Below are positions 34,650 through 42,932 of a stretch of 64,000 bases of DNA, piece by piece. Origin of the DNA: Anaerolineales bacterium (lineage in GTDB: Bacteria; Chloroflexota; Anaerolineae; Anaerolineales; Villigracilaceae); assembly GCA_016927315.1 (NCBI GenBank), contig JAFGMV010000079.1, positions 53,249 to 117,248 of the forward strand. The letters run 5' to 3'. The stretch's first letter is position 1. Each line of letters opens with the position of its first letter. The translations under genes were made by a program, and so were the position numbers. Below the pieces are notes generated by a model. It was not told the DNA's origin. It saw only the letters and a list, made by a program, of their open reading frames with translations, and ran no database searches.

Positions 34650-35561
34650 CTAATTCTGTAACTTGGAAAAAACAACAATACGTTGTTTGTTTACCAGATA
34701 TGGATAACACGAGATCAGGGTGACGGTTGCATCACTGGTGGGCGCCATGACTTCCACCTGTGTTGGTTCTACGATCTCTGTTCTGGTGATCGTATACGTA
34801 TATTGGCGCATCTGGGTGTACAACACCACCTGGTCGCCAGGCTGCAAACGATCCAGATAGCGGAAGATCTCCCCATAGACGTCATTGTGGGCTGAGAGCA
34901 CCATATTCCCGCTCTGTCCGGGATTGGCCGACCCGAGATGCTGGGCAACGCCTTTCTTGAGCTGTTCCCATCCGTCTCCCTGTACGATAGGGGCATCCAC
35001 ATCGATGGCCGGGATTTGAATACGGATTGCCTGCTCAGGGCCTGGCGTCGGGACCGGCAGATTGGCCAACGACTGTACCATCGGGCGCAGGTGCTCCGGG
35101 ATCTCGGCATCATTGGGGCGTGTGTTCCCCTGTGCATCCGGCGGAACATGTCCCGATGGGAGCACCACGGCCATCACCAATGGCGTTGGGGTCAGGGTTG
35201 GCTGTTCCAGGGCCGAAGCAACCTCTTCATTCAATGTACGCAGCAGACCCAGGGCGCTCAACACCAGACCGATCACACCGATCACGGCCATAACTTCGAT
35301 GGCAATCAGGATGCGGTCGAACCAGCGCCGGCGCCTGCTGGCACGTCGTGTTGGCTGTGTATCATTGATATCACCATCTGGTGTGTTCACCACAGCCGCG
35401 GGTAATCTGTTTTCTTCCGGAGCGACCGGGGCCAGGCGCACAGCCCGACCAGTACGGCGGTAGTGTTCCAGCCGTTCTTTACGGACGTTTCTCCGCCGTT
35501 CTACCAGCAAACGACGCAGTTCGTCCAGGGAAAGCTCTTCAGGTGTTTTTTGCTTGGCCAT
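34650..35561 (-). CDS. Sortase family protein
   Basis: 303 residues. A basic cytoplasmic N-terminus (~80 residues, many Arg), one membrane helix at about 84-108, a Pro-rich spacer, and the sortase beta barrel from ~170. The catalytic His is in LSAHNDVYGEIF (~220), Cys in TLISCYPY (~285), and the Arg in NKQRIVVF. TLISC replaces the usual TLxTC. It would cleave a sorting motif and attach proteins to the cell surface. No LPxTG-like substrate was found in the window. A TATAAT box at 35582-35577 (minus) leaves a leader of only ~9 bases without a ribosome site. Confidence 0.88.
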   Translation of the reverse strand: MAKQKTPEELSLDELRRLLVERRRNVRKERLEHYRRTGRAVRLAPVAPEENRLPAAVVNTPDGDINDTQPTRRASRRRRWFDRILIAIEVMAVIGVIGLVLSALGLLRTLNEEVASALEQPTLTPTPLVMAVVLPSGHVPPDAQGNTRPNDAEIPEHLRPMVQSLANLPVPTPGPEQAIRIQIPAIDVDAPIVQGDGWEQLKKGVAQHLGSANPGQSGNMVLSAHNDVYGEIFRYLDRLQPGDQVVLYTQMRQYTYTITRTEIVEPTQVEVMAPTSDATVTLISCYPYLVNKQRIVVFSKLQN

Positions 35562-35639
35562 ATCGATTAAACGGGGATTATACCGCGAATGGAGCTATTT
35601 GTCTGAACTTGTGACGTTTTTCACGAATTGTTTAGGTAA

Positions 35640-35677
35640 ATAAATACGCGCAAAACCGTATGCAGCGGTTTTGCGCG
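35640..35677 (-). terminator. Terminator downstream of the DhaL-like gene
   Basis: CGCGCAAAACCG (35647-35658) pairs perfectly with CGGTTTTGCGCG (35666-35677), with a 7-base loop. On the minus strand it is followed by TATTTATTTACC, a T-rich tail. Confidence 0.75.
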
Positions 35678-35693
35678 TTTACGGTGCAGCCGA

Positions 35694-36359
35694 TTATTTC
35701 TTCTTTGCCAGGGTTCCAACGGCTTGCAGGAGCGCGTTCGCCACCATGGCCCCGGAGGCCTCGCGGTGTGAGGACCCACTCATGGCGCTGCCAGCCATCA
35801 GGGCTTCCAGGGCAGCTTCTATATTGCTGTCGCCTTCTTTTTTTGCATTCAGGAAGGCAGCCCCGGCGTTGACCACATCCGCGAGGTCGATGTTTCCAAG
35901 CAGCCCTCCCTGCCCCGCCTGGCTGCTGCCTGTTCCTGGGCCCTGTGCGCCTCCTAATAAGGCGCCCAGCATTTCCACTGCATCACCCGCCGAATCGGCG
36001 GCAGGCTGCTGCCCGGCGCCCAATAAGGTCTGTACCAGCGCCATGGAATTCTCGACAGGGATCGCATCTTCACCGGAAAAAAGTTGGGCCGCCTGCGCCA
36101 ACCCCTGGGCATAGACCTGGGCTGACCCGCTCTGCTGCTTTCCAAGAAGCTGGCTGGCATGCGAAAACTGGTCTGCCGGGGTGGTATCCTGTTTTTCTTG
36201 CATGGCTTGTGTGATGGTTTGAAATATCTCCACCATATGATCGCCATGGTCGTTATTATAGGTGTCAGCCTGATTGAGGGCATTTTTCTGACTGTTCATC
36301 ACTCCCTGGACAGTCGAAAAAAGTTTGACCAGGTCGGCTGGGTTGATTTTGTTTGCCAT
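35694..36359 (-). CDS. DhaL/DAK2-like domain protein with altered metal motif
   Basis: 221 residues. The segment LNQADTYNNDHGDHMVEIFQ resembles the Mg-ADP-binding loop of DhaL/DAK2 phosphatase-like domains (usual form PDGDTGTNM), but the Asp pattern is changed to N-D-H-G-D-H. ALLGGAQGPGTG parallels the glycine-rich GASGPLYG loop. SSHREASGAMVANALLQAV parallels the C-terminal helix. A low-complexity Gly/Gln/Ala region lies at 130-150. The family call is by these three loops only. A kinase or phosphatase activity is not assured. AAGGAG precedes the ATG. Confidence 0.5.
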   Translation of the reverse strand: MANKINPADLVKLFSTVQGVMNSQKNALNQADTYNNDHGDHMVEIFQTITQAMQEKQDTTPADQFSHASQLLGKQQSGSAQVYAQGLAQAAQLFSGEDAIPVENSMALVQTLLGAGQQPAADSAGDAVEMLGALLGGAQGPGTGSSQAGQGGLLGNIDLADVVNAGAAFLNAKKEGDSNIEAALEALMAGSAMSGSSHREASGAMVANALLQAVGTLAKKK

Positions 36360-36483
36360 AGGTTGCTCCTTTTACTGCTGAAGGAAACTACTGCTTCTTG
36401 CATAAATATCTAAACTTGGATCCAATAAGGCTCCTTCAAAAAACAGAATTTCAGTTCAGATATTTTCGCAGCACTCTGTAAAT

Positions 36484-36517
36484 AAGCTGGACAGGCAAAG
36501 AATCGCCTATCCAGCTT
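36484..36517 (-). terminator. Probable terminator downstream of rubrerythrin
   Basis: AAGCTGGA-C-AGGC (36484-36496) pairs with GCCT-A-TCCAGCTT (36505-36517), 12 of 13 positions. The minus-strand tail is T-rich (TTATTTACAG) but not a clean T-run. Confidence 0.55.
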
Positions 36518-36536
36518 TGAGTATAGCATATTAATG

Positions 36537-37031
36537 TCAGGCTACTTTGATGTACATTTCCGGTTTTGCATTACAAATCGGGCAGGCCTCACCCGGTTTA
36601 CCGGTTTCAATGTGGCCGCAGATCGGGCAAAGGTAAAACTCAGCCTCCAGGTCCTTGCCCTGCTCGGCTGCTTCGAGCGCCATCTGGTACAGCTTTGCAT
36701 GTACAGCTTCTGCCGCAACAGCGTATTTGAACATGCGTTTGGCTTTGTGGCCTTCGGCTTCTGCCTGCTCCAGCATGGGAGGATACATACGCTCAAACTC
36801 ATACGTCTCGCCGGCAATCGCCGCCTGCAGGTTATCGACTGTTGTGCCCACACCCTCCAGGGCTTTAAGATGCCCTTCAGCATGAATGCGCTCAGCTTCG
36901 GCTGCGGTCAGGAACAGGAGTGCGATGTTTGGCAGGCCCTCTTTTTCAGCTGCTTTGGCAAAAGCCCGGTATTTCTGGTTGGCCTGACTCTCACCGGCAA
37001 AAGCCTCTTTTAGGTTGTCTTGTGTGTTCAT
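36537..37031 (-). CDS. rbr: Rubrerythrin
   Basis: 164 residues. The four-helix ferritin-like part supplies the di-iron ligands: Glu in AFAGESQANQKY, Glu and His in AEAERIHAEGH, Glu residues in AGETYEFERMYP, and AAEAVHAKLY. The C-terminal rubredoxin domain has CPICGHIE and CPICNA. It reduces hydrogen peroxide with electrons from rubredoxin or NADH oxidoreductases, a common peroxide defence in anaerobes. This supports an anaerobic or microaerophilic host. GGAGG lies upstream. No peroxide regulator (PerR-like) gene is nearby. Confidence 0.95.
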   Translation of the reverse strand: MNTQDNLKEAFAGESQANQKYRAFAKAAEKEGLPNIALLFLTAAEAERIHAEGHLKALEGVGTTVDNLQAAIAGETYEFERMYPPMLEQAEAEGHKAKRMFKYAVAAEAVHAKLYQMALEAAEQGKDLEAEFYLCPICGHIETGKPGEACPICNAKPEMYIKVA

Positions 37032-37197
37032 GGTTTGCCTCCAATAAATGAAAATGCATAGAAGTATAACCCACCCATTTTAATGGATGCCTGTTTCCCC
37101 AAAAAGTGACATTTGCACCTTATCAGCCTGATGAACCAAACAGTTGACTGATGACATAATGTGTAATTTGCCAGTGACTTTTCCCGAAATCTTGCCG

Positions 37198-37962
37198 TTA
37201 ATATACGCCCGGAATCAATGCTTTGCGCTCACAGGGGTATTCAGAAAACTGCTGGTGGTACCATTGATGGTGAGACCGGGCTCTTGGGATCAGGTTCGCC
37301 AGGGTCCAGATCGCAAAGGTTAGCCCCGGTAAGGACCAGGTAGCGATCGCCCAGCCAGTCCATTCCAGGATCTCACCAAAATAATTCGGGCAGGATATAT
37401 ATTCATACAGACCACCATACGGGATCTTGTAATCCCTTTCTCCCGGCTGGCGCAGCTGGCGCAGTTTCTCATCGCCCCAACGGTTGATGATGAATCCACA
37501 GACGAAAATCAATGTTCCCAGCACAAAACGCCAGTCTAGCAACCATTGCAGGGGATATTCCCCCGCTGCAAAATGGAAAAGATAACGCCCATTCAGGTAT
37601 CCGTTTCCCAGGTTGAAGAATATTGCTGTCAGTGCAACTACCATCGGCATCTTTTTGCTTCCATCCCTGAGCCGGAAAGGATAGATAAAAGCCCGGTGAA
37701 AGTAATGTGCTTCCCACATCAGCAGGAACAGCACCGTTACTACCGTTTTAGGAGCGTCTCCCAGGAAGAACAAGGCAGCCATCACGATCGGAGAAACGGA
37801 TTCCATCAGCAGCCATCCCAACCAGTTCGGTATCTTGGGCCCCCAGCCTTTCCGGGAATGCCGTCCATACGGCGCTGAAACAAAGAACAGGGCTGCGAAA
37901 GTACCGGCCGCAATAACAAAACTGGCCGGTAACAGGACTTGAAAGAGTTGCGTTTCAGTCAT
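37198..37962 (-). CDS. Steroid 5-alpha-reductase-like membrane protein (SRD5A C-terminal domain)
   Basis: 254 residues, six or seven membrane segments. The C-terminal half shows the signature of 3-oxo-5-alpha-steroid 4-dehydrogenases: YKIPYGGLYEYISCPNYFGEI, followed by TGWAIATWSLPG and the HQWYHQQFSEYPCERKALIPG tail, where the basic residues contact NADPH. EAHYFHRAFIYPF near 85-97 is also conserved. Such enzymes reduce a conjugated double bond of sterols, enoyl chains or polyprenols. Its start codon overlaps the stop of the upstream dehydrogenase gene as ATGA, so both are coupled. The substrate in a bacterium is unknown. Confidence 0.85.
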   Translation of the reverse strand: MTETQLFQVLLPASFVIAAGTFAALFFVSAPYGRHSRKGWGPKIPNWLGWLLMESVSPIVMAALFFLGDAPKTVVTVLFLLMWEAHYFHRAFIYPFRLRDGSKKMPMVVALTAIFFNLGNGYLNGRYLFHFAAGEYPLQWLLDWRFVLGTLIFVCGFIINRWGDEKLRQLRQPGERDYKIPYGGLYEYISCPNYFGEILEWTGWAIATWSLPGLTFAIWTLANLIPRARSHHQWYHQQFSEYPCERKALIPGVY

Positions 37963-38954
37963 TTTCCTTCCGAAGTATGCTGTTTGAACCAGGCAAGCGT
38001 ATCTGCCAGGGTATCTCTGAAAGGACGCGGATGGTAATCCAGTCTTTCGGCTGCATGGGCATGGCTGATATGACGGTTAGACCTTAAGGCATTCAACATT
38101 GCCATACTGTACAGGGGTTCAGAACCGTTCAAGTTGGCCAGCTGCGCCATCAGGGGTTCCGCCATTTCAGCCAGGCGCAGTGGTACGACCGGGCGGAACA
38201 AGGACAGACCGGAAATCTCTGATACCATCCCTGCTACCTCCCGGATGGAATACCAGCGCCCCGAGAGAATGAAACGCTCCCCGCTTGTCCCAGACCGTTC
38301 AGCCTGCATCGCCCCGAAGACAACATCCCGTACATCGACCCAGTCATACCCACCCATAACCAGGACCGGGATCCGTCCCCGGGCCAGCATGTGCAGGGCT
38401 CGCCCGATATACGACGGCTTGAAATCATTCGGTCCGAGGATGGCCGTCGGAATGACGATGACTGCCTCCAGCCCGCTTTCCACTGCCTGCTGGATTACGA
38501 GTTCCGCAGCTGCTTTTGACCGTTCATACGGCGGCGCCTGTGGATTGGTAATGAAGGGCCGGGTTTCATCCAGGGGTTGGTCAAGCGGGTCCTGCTGCAG
38601 GGTGTGGATCGAACTGAAATGTACCAGCCGCCGCACCCCCTGGCGCAGGCAGGCAGCGACCACATTGCGAGTCCCTCTCACATTGGCGGTTTCCAGTGCC
38701 TCCCAATTATCCATGCGCAGTGAAATCGATCCGGCCACATGATAGACGACCTCTGCACCCGAGAAGGCGGCCTCCAGAGAGGCTGGGTCTGTGAGCTCTG
38801 CTGTGGCAAATTCGACCTCCAGGCCTTGCAGTGCAGCACGGTCCTGGCGGACCAGTGCACGCACCCGGCGGTTTTCTCCCAGCAGGGCACGCACCAGGTT
38901 TCCCCCAACCAGCCCGGCAGCGCCTGTCACAACGGTTAGCGATGAGGTTCCCAT
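37959..38954 (-). CDS. NAD-dependent epimerase/dehydratase, 3-beta-HSD-like extended SDR
   Basis: 331 residues. Rossmann motif VVTGAAGLVGGNLVRALL, Ser-Ser in LVHFSSIHTL, and catalytic Tyr/Lys in PYERSKAAAE. YDWVDVRDVVFGAM and SGRWYSIREVAG are typical of the dihydroflavonol reductase / 3-beta-hydroxysteroid dehydrogenase branch of extended SDRs. It probably oxidises a secondary alcohol to a ketone or the reverse. Coupled by ATGA overlap to a steroid-reductase-like gene, it suggests a two-step modification of a polycyclic or isoprenoid lipid (inference). No good ribosome site is seen before the ATG. Confidence 0.82.
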   Translation of the reverse strand: MGTSSLTVVTGAAGLVGGNLVRALLGENRRVRALVRQDRAALQGLEVEFATAELTDPASLEAAFSGAEVVYHVAGSISLRMDNWEALETANVRGTRNVVAACLRQGVRRLVHFSSIHTLQQDPLDQPLDETRPFITNPQAPPYERSKAAAELVIQQAVESGLEAVIVIPTAILGPNDFKPSYIGRALHMLARGRIPVLVMGGYDWVDVRDVVFGAMQAERSGTSGERFILSGRWYSIREVAGMVSEISGLSLFRPVVPLRLAEMAEPLMAQLANLNGSEPLYSMAMLNALRSNRHISHAHAAERLDYHPRPFRDTLADTLAWFKQHTSEGK

Positions 38955-39012
38955 ACATACTTGGGAACACGTGGGTTATCCCGGGGTTACGTCAGCTGTC
39001 CCGGAACTGGCC

Positions 39013-39387
39013 CTAACGGACCAGGATAGAATAATCCCGCTCGCCAGTCTGCCCGTTCCTGTTCGTTCCATAGCACCAGACATAGATGGTAAAGAAGTAT
39101 TCCCCGCTCTCTGTCGGTAGTCCGGTGATTACTGCACTTTCAGCCTGGCCGGATACCCTCTCCAGCCGCAGGCCGGGGGGCAGTTCACCTTCAGAAAGAA
39201 TGAATTCTCCCACAGGCGTTTCGGTTTGAAGCACTTCGACGGCGGCTTCATATTCCTTTCCTTTTTCAGCCGCTGGCAGCTCTTCGGGGACAAAGATCAG
39301 GTCTGCCCTGGTTTTGGTCGAATAACAGGCCAGGGTTCCCAAAAGAATGCCAAGGGTCATCAATACAAGCGTCAGTTGCTTTTTCAT
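39013..39387 (-). CDS. Small lipoprotein with Ig-like fold
   Basis: 124 residues from the ATG at 39387 with GGAGGAAG just upstream. The signal peptide (KKQLTLVLMTLGILLG) ends in the lipobox TLAC. The remainder contains LPAAEKGKEYEAAVEV, LSEGELPPGLRLE and GLPTESGEYFFTIYV. This is the pattern of putative Ig (He_PIG) domains, with GxLPxGL followed by GxPTxxGxYxFT. It should be a surface-exposed anchored protein, perhaps binding glycans or proteins. It lies 58 bp upstream of the epimerase gene on the same strand. Confidence 0.7.
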   Translation of the reverse strand: MKKQLTLVLMTLGILLGTLACYSTKTRADLIFVPEELPAAEKGKEYEAAVEVLQTETPVGEFILSEGELPPGLRLERVSGQAESAVITGLPTESGEYFFTIYVWCYGTNRNGQTGERDYSILVR

Positions 39388-39587
39388 CACTTCCTCCCGG
39401 GTTGTGACCAGGTATTTTCATCATATCATAGGCCTCCATTACACAGCGGTGCAGTTTTTCTCCAGCCCGGGTGGTTGGTCCGCTGTTCCTTCAATCTGTT
39501 TATTTGTTCCCGCCCAGCAAGCCCCGGTTGCGCCTCTCCAGGCTGATTGTCAGGGTACAATACCCTATCGTTCAGATCGAGGCTTAT

Positions 39588-40778
39588 ATGCGGCTGGAAA
39601 ACTTCATCAAACCCCGCTATGATGCCGGCGGCTTTGCCGGGCTGCCGCAGCGTATCCGGGATTGGTTTGCCTCACAGGAGTATGAAGCCATTGTCCTGTT
39701 GCTGGTGGATGGGTTCGGCTGGCGGTTCCTGGAACGTTACCGGGAAGCGCCATTTCTATCCGACATCCGGAGCCAGGCCAGTATCGAGAAGCTGACCGCC
39801 CAGTTCCCCTCAACAACGGCCGCCCACCTCACAACCATCCACACCGGATTGCCGGTAGGGCAAAGTGGCATCTACGAATGGTACTATTACGAACCGCTGG
39901 TGGACGCCGTCATTGCCCCACTGCTGTATTCCTATGCCGGAACCGCCGACCGTAATACACTCGGGCCCTCAGGGGTCAAACCCAAACGCCTGTATCCATC
40001 CGGCGCTTTTTACCGGCAGTTGAAATCCGCGGGGGTCGATCCGCACATCTTTCAGCACCGCGACTATACTCCTTCGCCCTTTTCGGATGTGCTCTTCCAG
40101 GGGGCCAGCATACATCCCTTCAGGACGATTGCAGAAGGACTGGTCAACCTTGGGGGCGCACTGCAGAATGCCCGGAAACCATTCTATGGCTTCATCTACC
40201 TGGACAGCATCGACAGCTTACTGCACCAGTATGGACCGGCCGCCCCCCAGGTTGAAGCAGAGATCATAACCTTCCTGTTGATGATGCAGCATTTCCACCG
40301 GCAGGGGTTCACCGGGGGGAAACGAACTCTGTTCTTGATGACTGCCGATCACGGGCAGTCTGAAGTCGATCCGGATACGGTTACCTATCTCAACCTGGAT
40401 GAACGCTTTGGCCGGCTGCTCCCCTGGCTGCGTACCAACCGCAAGGGAGAAACCCTGTTTGCGGGTTCGGCGCGTGATATGTTCCTGTATGTGCACGGCG
40501 AACATCTGATCTCAGCCCAGGAGCTGCTCACGGATGAACTGCAGGGCAAGGCTGAAGTCGTCCTGACCGGGGACCTGATCGAGGCGGGCTATTTCGGACC
40601 CAAGCCGTTCTCAAAAAAGTTTCCCGGGCGTTTGGGGAACCTGGTCATCCTGCCGTATCTGGGTCAGTCGGTCTGGTGGTATGAGAAAGACAGGTTCCGC
40701 ATGAAGTACTATGGCCATCATGGCGGGCTGACCCGTGAAGAGATGGAGATCCCATTGATCAGGCTGGAAATTGACTGA
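39588..40778 (+). CDS. Alkaline-phosphatase-superfamily phosphodiesterase/nucleotide pyrophosphatase-like
   Basis: 396 residues from the ATG at 39588; longer in-frame starts upstream cross a TACAAT promoter-like box (39556-39561). Two-metal site of the alkaline phosphatase superfamily: Asp in VLLLVDGFGW, the nucleophile Thr in FPSTTAAHLTT, Asp residues in IYLDSIDSLLHQYG, Asp-His in TADHGQ, and the last His in GHHGGL. This set matches type I phosphodiesterase/nucleotide pyrophosphatases. No signal peptide is seen, so it should act in the cytoplasm. Substrate unknown. A 90-bp gap separates it from ssb. Confidence 0.85.
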   Translation: MRLENFIKPRYDAGGFAGLPQRIRDWFASQEYEAIVLLLVDGFGWRFLERYREAPFLSDIRSQASIEKLTAQFPSTTAAHLTTIHTGLPVGQSGIYEWYYYEPLVDAVIAPLLYSYAGTADRNTLGPSGVKPKRLYPSGAFYRQLKSAGVDPHIFQHRDYTPSPFSDVLFQGASIHPFRTIAEGLVNLGGALQNARKPFYGFIYLDSIDSLLHQYGPAAPQVEAEIITFLLMMQHFHRQGFTGGKRTLFLMTADHGQSEVDPDTVTYLNLDERFGRLLPWLRTNRKGETLFAGSARDMFLYVHGEHLISAQELLTDELQGKAEVVLTGDLIEAGYFGPKPFSKKFPGRLGNLVILPYLGQSVWWYEKDRFRMKYYGHHGGLTREEMEIPLIRLEID

Positions 40779-40821
40779 ATATTTTTCTCTATCTGGTGTA
40801 AAATTGATGCATAGAGTTGTC

Positions 40822-40841
40822 CCTGCTGCCCTGAGAGCAGG
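40822..40841 (+). promoter_or_regulatory. Small hairpin in the ssb leader
   Basis: CCTGCT (40822-40827) and AGCAGG (40836-40841) can form a 6-bp stem in the untranslated region, about 15 bases before the AAAGGAG ribosome site. It is too short to be sure of function. Confidence 0.3.
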
Positions 40842-40868
40842 TAACCAAACTTCAAAGGAGAATTCCCC

Positions 40869-41291
40869 ATGTTTCACACAATTATTGTCGTCGGTAACCT
40901 AGGTCGTGACCCTGAAATGCGCTATACTCCATCCGGTCAGCCGGTAACCAGTTTCTCTGTTGCTACCAACCGCCAGTACACCAACAGCAACGGTGAAAAG
41001 ATCAAAGAAACAACCTGGTTCCGCGTTTCCGCCTGGGGCAAACAGGCCGAAACATGCAACCAATACCTGAGTAAAGGATCCAAAGTGCTGGTTGAAGGAC
41101 GCTTGAATGCAGACAATGCCACCGGCGGCCCGCGGCTTTGGACCGGGCAGGATGGCTCGTCCCGGGCGTCCTTCGAGGTCACGGCCCAAACCGTGCGCTT
41201 CCTGAGTTCCCGCGGGGATGGTGACGGAATGGGAGATTTTGCTTCGGACGGTATGCCAGAGATGGCGCCCGAAGATGATATTCCTTTCTAG
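40869..41291 (+). CDS. ssb: Single-stranded DNA-binding protein
   Basis: 140 residues. The OB fold begins FHTIIVVGNLGRDPEMRYTPSGQPV, then FSVATNR, and TTWFRVSAWGKQAETC. A short acidic tail ends in DDIPF, the motif that recruits repair and replication proteins. It coats single-stranded DNA in replication, recombination and repair. The AAAGGAG site is strong. It heads an apparent five-gene run with gaps of 3-12 bp and one overlap: DUF3467, translin, a membrane protein and a deoxyribosyltransferase-like gene. Confidence 0.95.
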   Translation: MFHTIIVVGNLGRDPEMRYTPSGQPVTSFSVATNRQYTNSNGEKIKETTWFRVSAWGKQAETCNQYLSKGSKVLVEGRLNADNATGGPRLWTGQDGSSRASFEVTAQTVRFLSSRGDGDGMGDFASDGMPEMAPEDDIPF

Positions 41292-41303
41292 CGGGGACCT
41301 GTT

Positions 41304-41654
41304 ATGACTGACCCACCAGCGACGCCCAAGAGAAAAACCATCAAAATCCAAATCCCCGAAGGGCTGGAGGTTGTTTATGCCAACCTGGCGCGTATTGCTC
41401 ATTCGCCCTCAGACATTGTCATAGACTTTGCCCACTTGCTGCCCAATGAAGACCAGGCACAGATCAAGGCGCGTGTACTGATGTCTCCGCTGAGTGCAAA
41501 GCTCTTCTATCGGGCATTGGGAGAGAACCTGGCCCGCTTTGAAAGCAGCTTTGGTGAGATCAATATCCCGCAAAACACTACCCTGGCGGATAATCTCTTC
41601 CGTCCTTTCAAACGTCCCCCCTCTCCTGATTCGGATCCGGATCAGAAAGAATAA
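41304..41654 (+). CDS. DUF3467-domain protein
   Basis: 116 residues. The conserved core is VVYANLARIAHSPSDIVIDFAHLLP followed by ARVLMSPLSAKLFYRALGENLARFE and FGEI, matching DUF3467. This family is small and cytoplasmic with no known activity. The tail is Pro/Asp-rich and probably disordered. It lies 12 bp after ssb and 9 bp before the translin gene, so a link to nucleic-acid metabolism is likely but undefined. Confidence 0.8.
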   Translation: MTDPPATPKRKTIKIQIPEGLEVVYANLARIAHSPSDIVIDFAHLLPNEDQAQIKARVLMSPLSAKLFYRALGENLARFESSFGEINIPQNTTLADNLFRPFKRPPSPDSDPDQKE

Positions 41655-41663
41655 GAGTAAACC

Positions 41664-42302
41664 ATGCACAAACTGGAAAGTATTGCAGATCGGATCAGGC
41701 AGCAATTTGATGCCCGCACAGCCGCACGCGACCAGGCCCTGGCCCAATCGCGCCAGTTGGTTCGCCAGTGCGCTTTGGCGATACGTGCTGTTCATCGGGA
41801 AGAAATCCCCACAATGAACGAACACCTGGAAGAAGCCCGTTCTCTGGCGCTGACCCTTGGTTCTGATCTGGCCGAACATCCTGACCTGTATTACGCAGGT
41901 TATACCCAGGATGCACTCAAGGAGTATGTCGAAGCACACGTTACCTGCGCCCTGATCCTGGGGCAGCCATTGCAGGAACCGGAAGACCTGGATGTGCCGG
42001 ATGCAACATACCTGAACGGGCTGGCCGAAACGGTGGGCGAATTACGCCGCCGCATAATGGATATCTTGAGACATGGGCACTCAGACGAAGCCGAAAGGCT
42101 GCTGGGTTATATGGATGAGATCTATGCCGTTCTGGTAACCATTGATTATCCAGATGCGATCACCGACGGGCTGCGCCGGAAGACGGATATCGCCCGGGGT
42201 ATTATCGAACGAACCCGCGGCGATATGACCTTCAGCCTGCGCAGCGCCAACCTGGAAGAAGCCATCTCTCGTTTTGAAAAAGGGATCGCAAAAGAAGAAT
42301 AA
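41664..42302 (+). CDS. Translin-family protein
   Basis: 212 residues, all helical. DALKEYVEAHVTCALILG and DVPDATYLNGLAETVGELRRRIMD match the translin core, and YPDAITDGLRRKTDIARGIIERTRGDMT is split evidence of the strongly conserved C-terminal signature (P-[DA]-x(3)-GLRRKxDxxR). Translins are octameric single-stranded nucleic-acid-binding proteins, in archaea and eukaryotes linked to RNase activity with TRAX. The acidic TRAX-type active site was not traced here. Its place in an ssb operon supports single-strand binding. This is an uncommon family in bacteria. Confidence 0.8.
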   Translation: MHKLESIADRIRQQFDARTAARDQALAQSRQLVRQCALAIRAVHREEIPTMNEHLEEARSLALTLGSDLAEHPDLYYAGYTQDALKEYVEAHVTCALILGQPLQEPEDLDVPDATYLNGLAETVGELRRRIMDILRHGHSDEAERLLGYMDEIYAVLVTIDYPDAITDGLRRKTDIARGIIERTRGDMTFSLRSANLEEAISRFEKGIAKEE

Positions 42303-42305
42303 TCG

Positions 42306-42932
42306 ATGCCCAGAACTGGACGACGCCACGCCCTTCTGATCTATACCCGTATGGTTGACCGCTGGTGGGGAAAGACATTGTCCCTGTCTATTGTTGTGGG
42401 GGTGCTTGCCTGGTTGGTTTCGATCAAGCCTGCCGGACAGCTGCAGCCCTGGCGTTGGCAAACCCTGGCAATTGCAGCGTCTGGCGCATTCTTGTTGACC
42501 CTGCTGCTGTTGATTGCCAGGAATACAGCGGTCGTCAGGACTTTTCCGAACTTCCTGCGAATCGGCACCCCATTCCTGCAGATCAACATTTCTTATAAGC
42601 GCATCCGGCGCACCTCGACCTCCCAGATGGGGATTCTTTTCCCACCCAAAAAGATCTCCGGGTGGCGCAGGGATTTTATTTCACCGTTGGCGGCCAAAAC
42701 GGCTGTTATCATTGATTTGAGCAGCTACCCAATCTCCGAAACAATCCTGCGGTTGTTTCTTTCTTCCTTTTTCTTCAAAGACAAAACGCCGCACCTGGTC
42801 CTTCTGGTAAACGACTGGCTTCAGCTCAGCACAGAATTGGAAAGCTGCCGTCACGGAGGCGGTGATACGCCCAGCGGTCAAAGACCTATGAGCAATTCAA
42901 TTCTGTCCAGGCTTCCCAAAGACCAGGGATGA
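42306..42932 (+). CDS. Two-TM membrane protein of unknown function
   Basis: 208 residues. A basic N-terminus leads to two membrane helices (about 25-40, LSIVVGVLAWLVS, and 52-68, ALAIAASGAFLLTLLLLIA type). A cytoplasmic domain of ~130 residues follows with alternating strands (FLQINISYKRIRRTSTSQMG) and a basic segment that resembles bacterial PH-like domains. No motif for catalysis was seen. It ends in ATGA overlapping the next gene, so it is in the ssb operon. Function unknown. Confidence 0.6.
   Translation: MPRTGRRHALLIYTRMVDRWWGKTLSLSIVVGVLAWLVSIKPAGQLQPWRWQTLAIAASGAFLLTLLLLIARNTAVVRTFPNFLRIGTPFLQINISYKRIRRTSTSQMGILFPPKKISGWRRDFISPLAAKTAVIIDLSSYPISETILRLFLSSFFFKDKTPHLVLLVNDWLQLSTELESCRHGGGDTPSGQRPMSNSILSRLPKDQG

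Noticed and set aside
39471..39587. Longer N-terminus for the phosphodiesterase
   Set aside because: The added residues are low-complexity, lack a ribosome site and cross a TACAAT box; the conserved sequence starts at ATG 39588.
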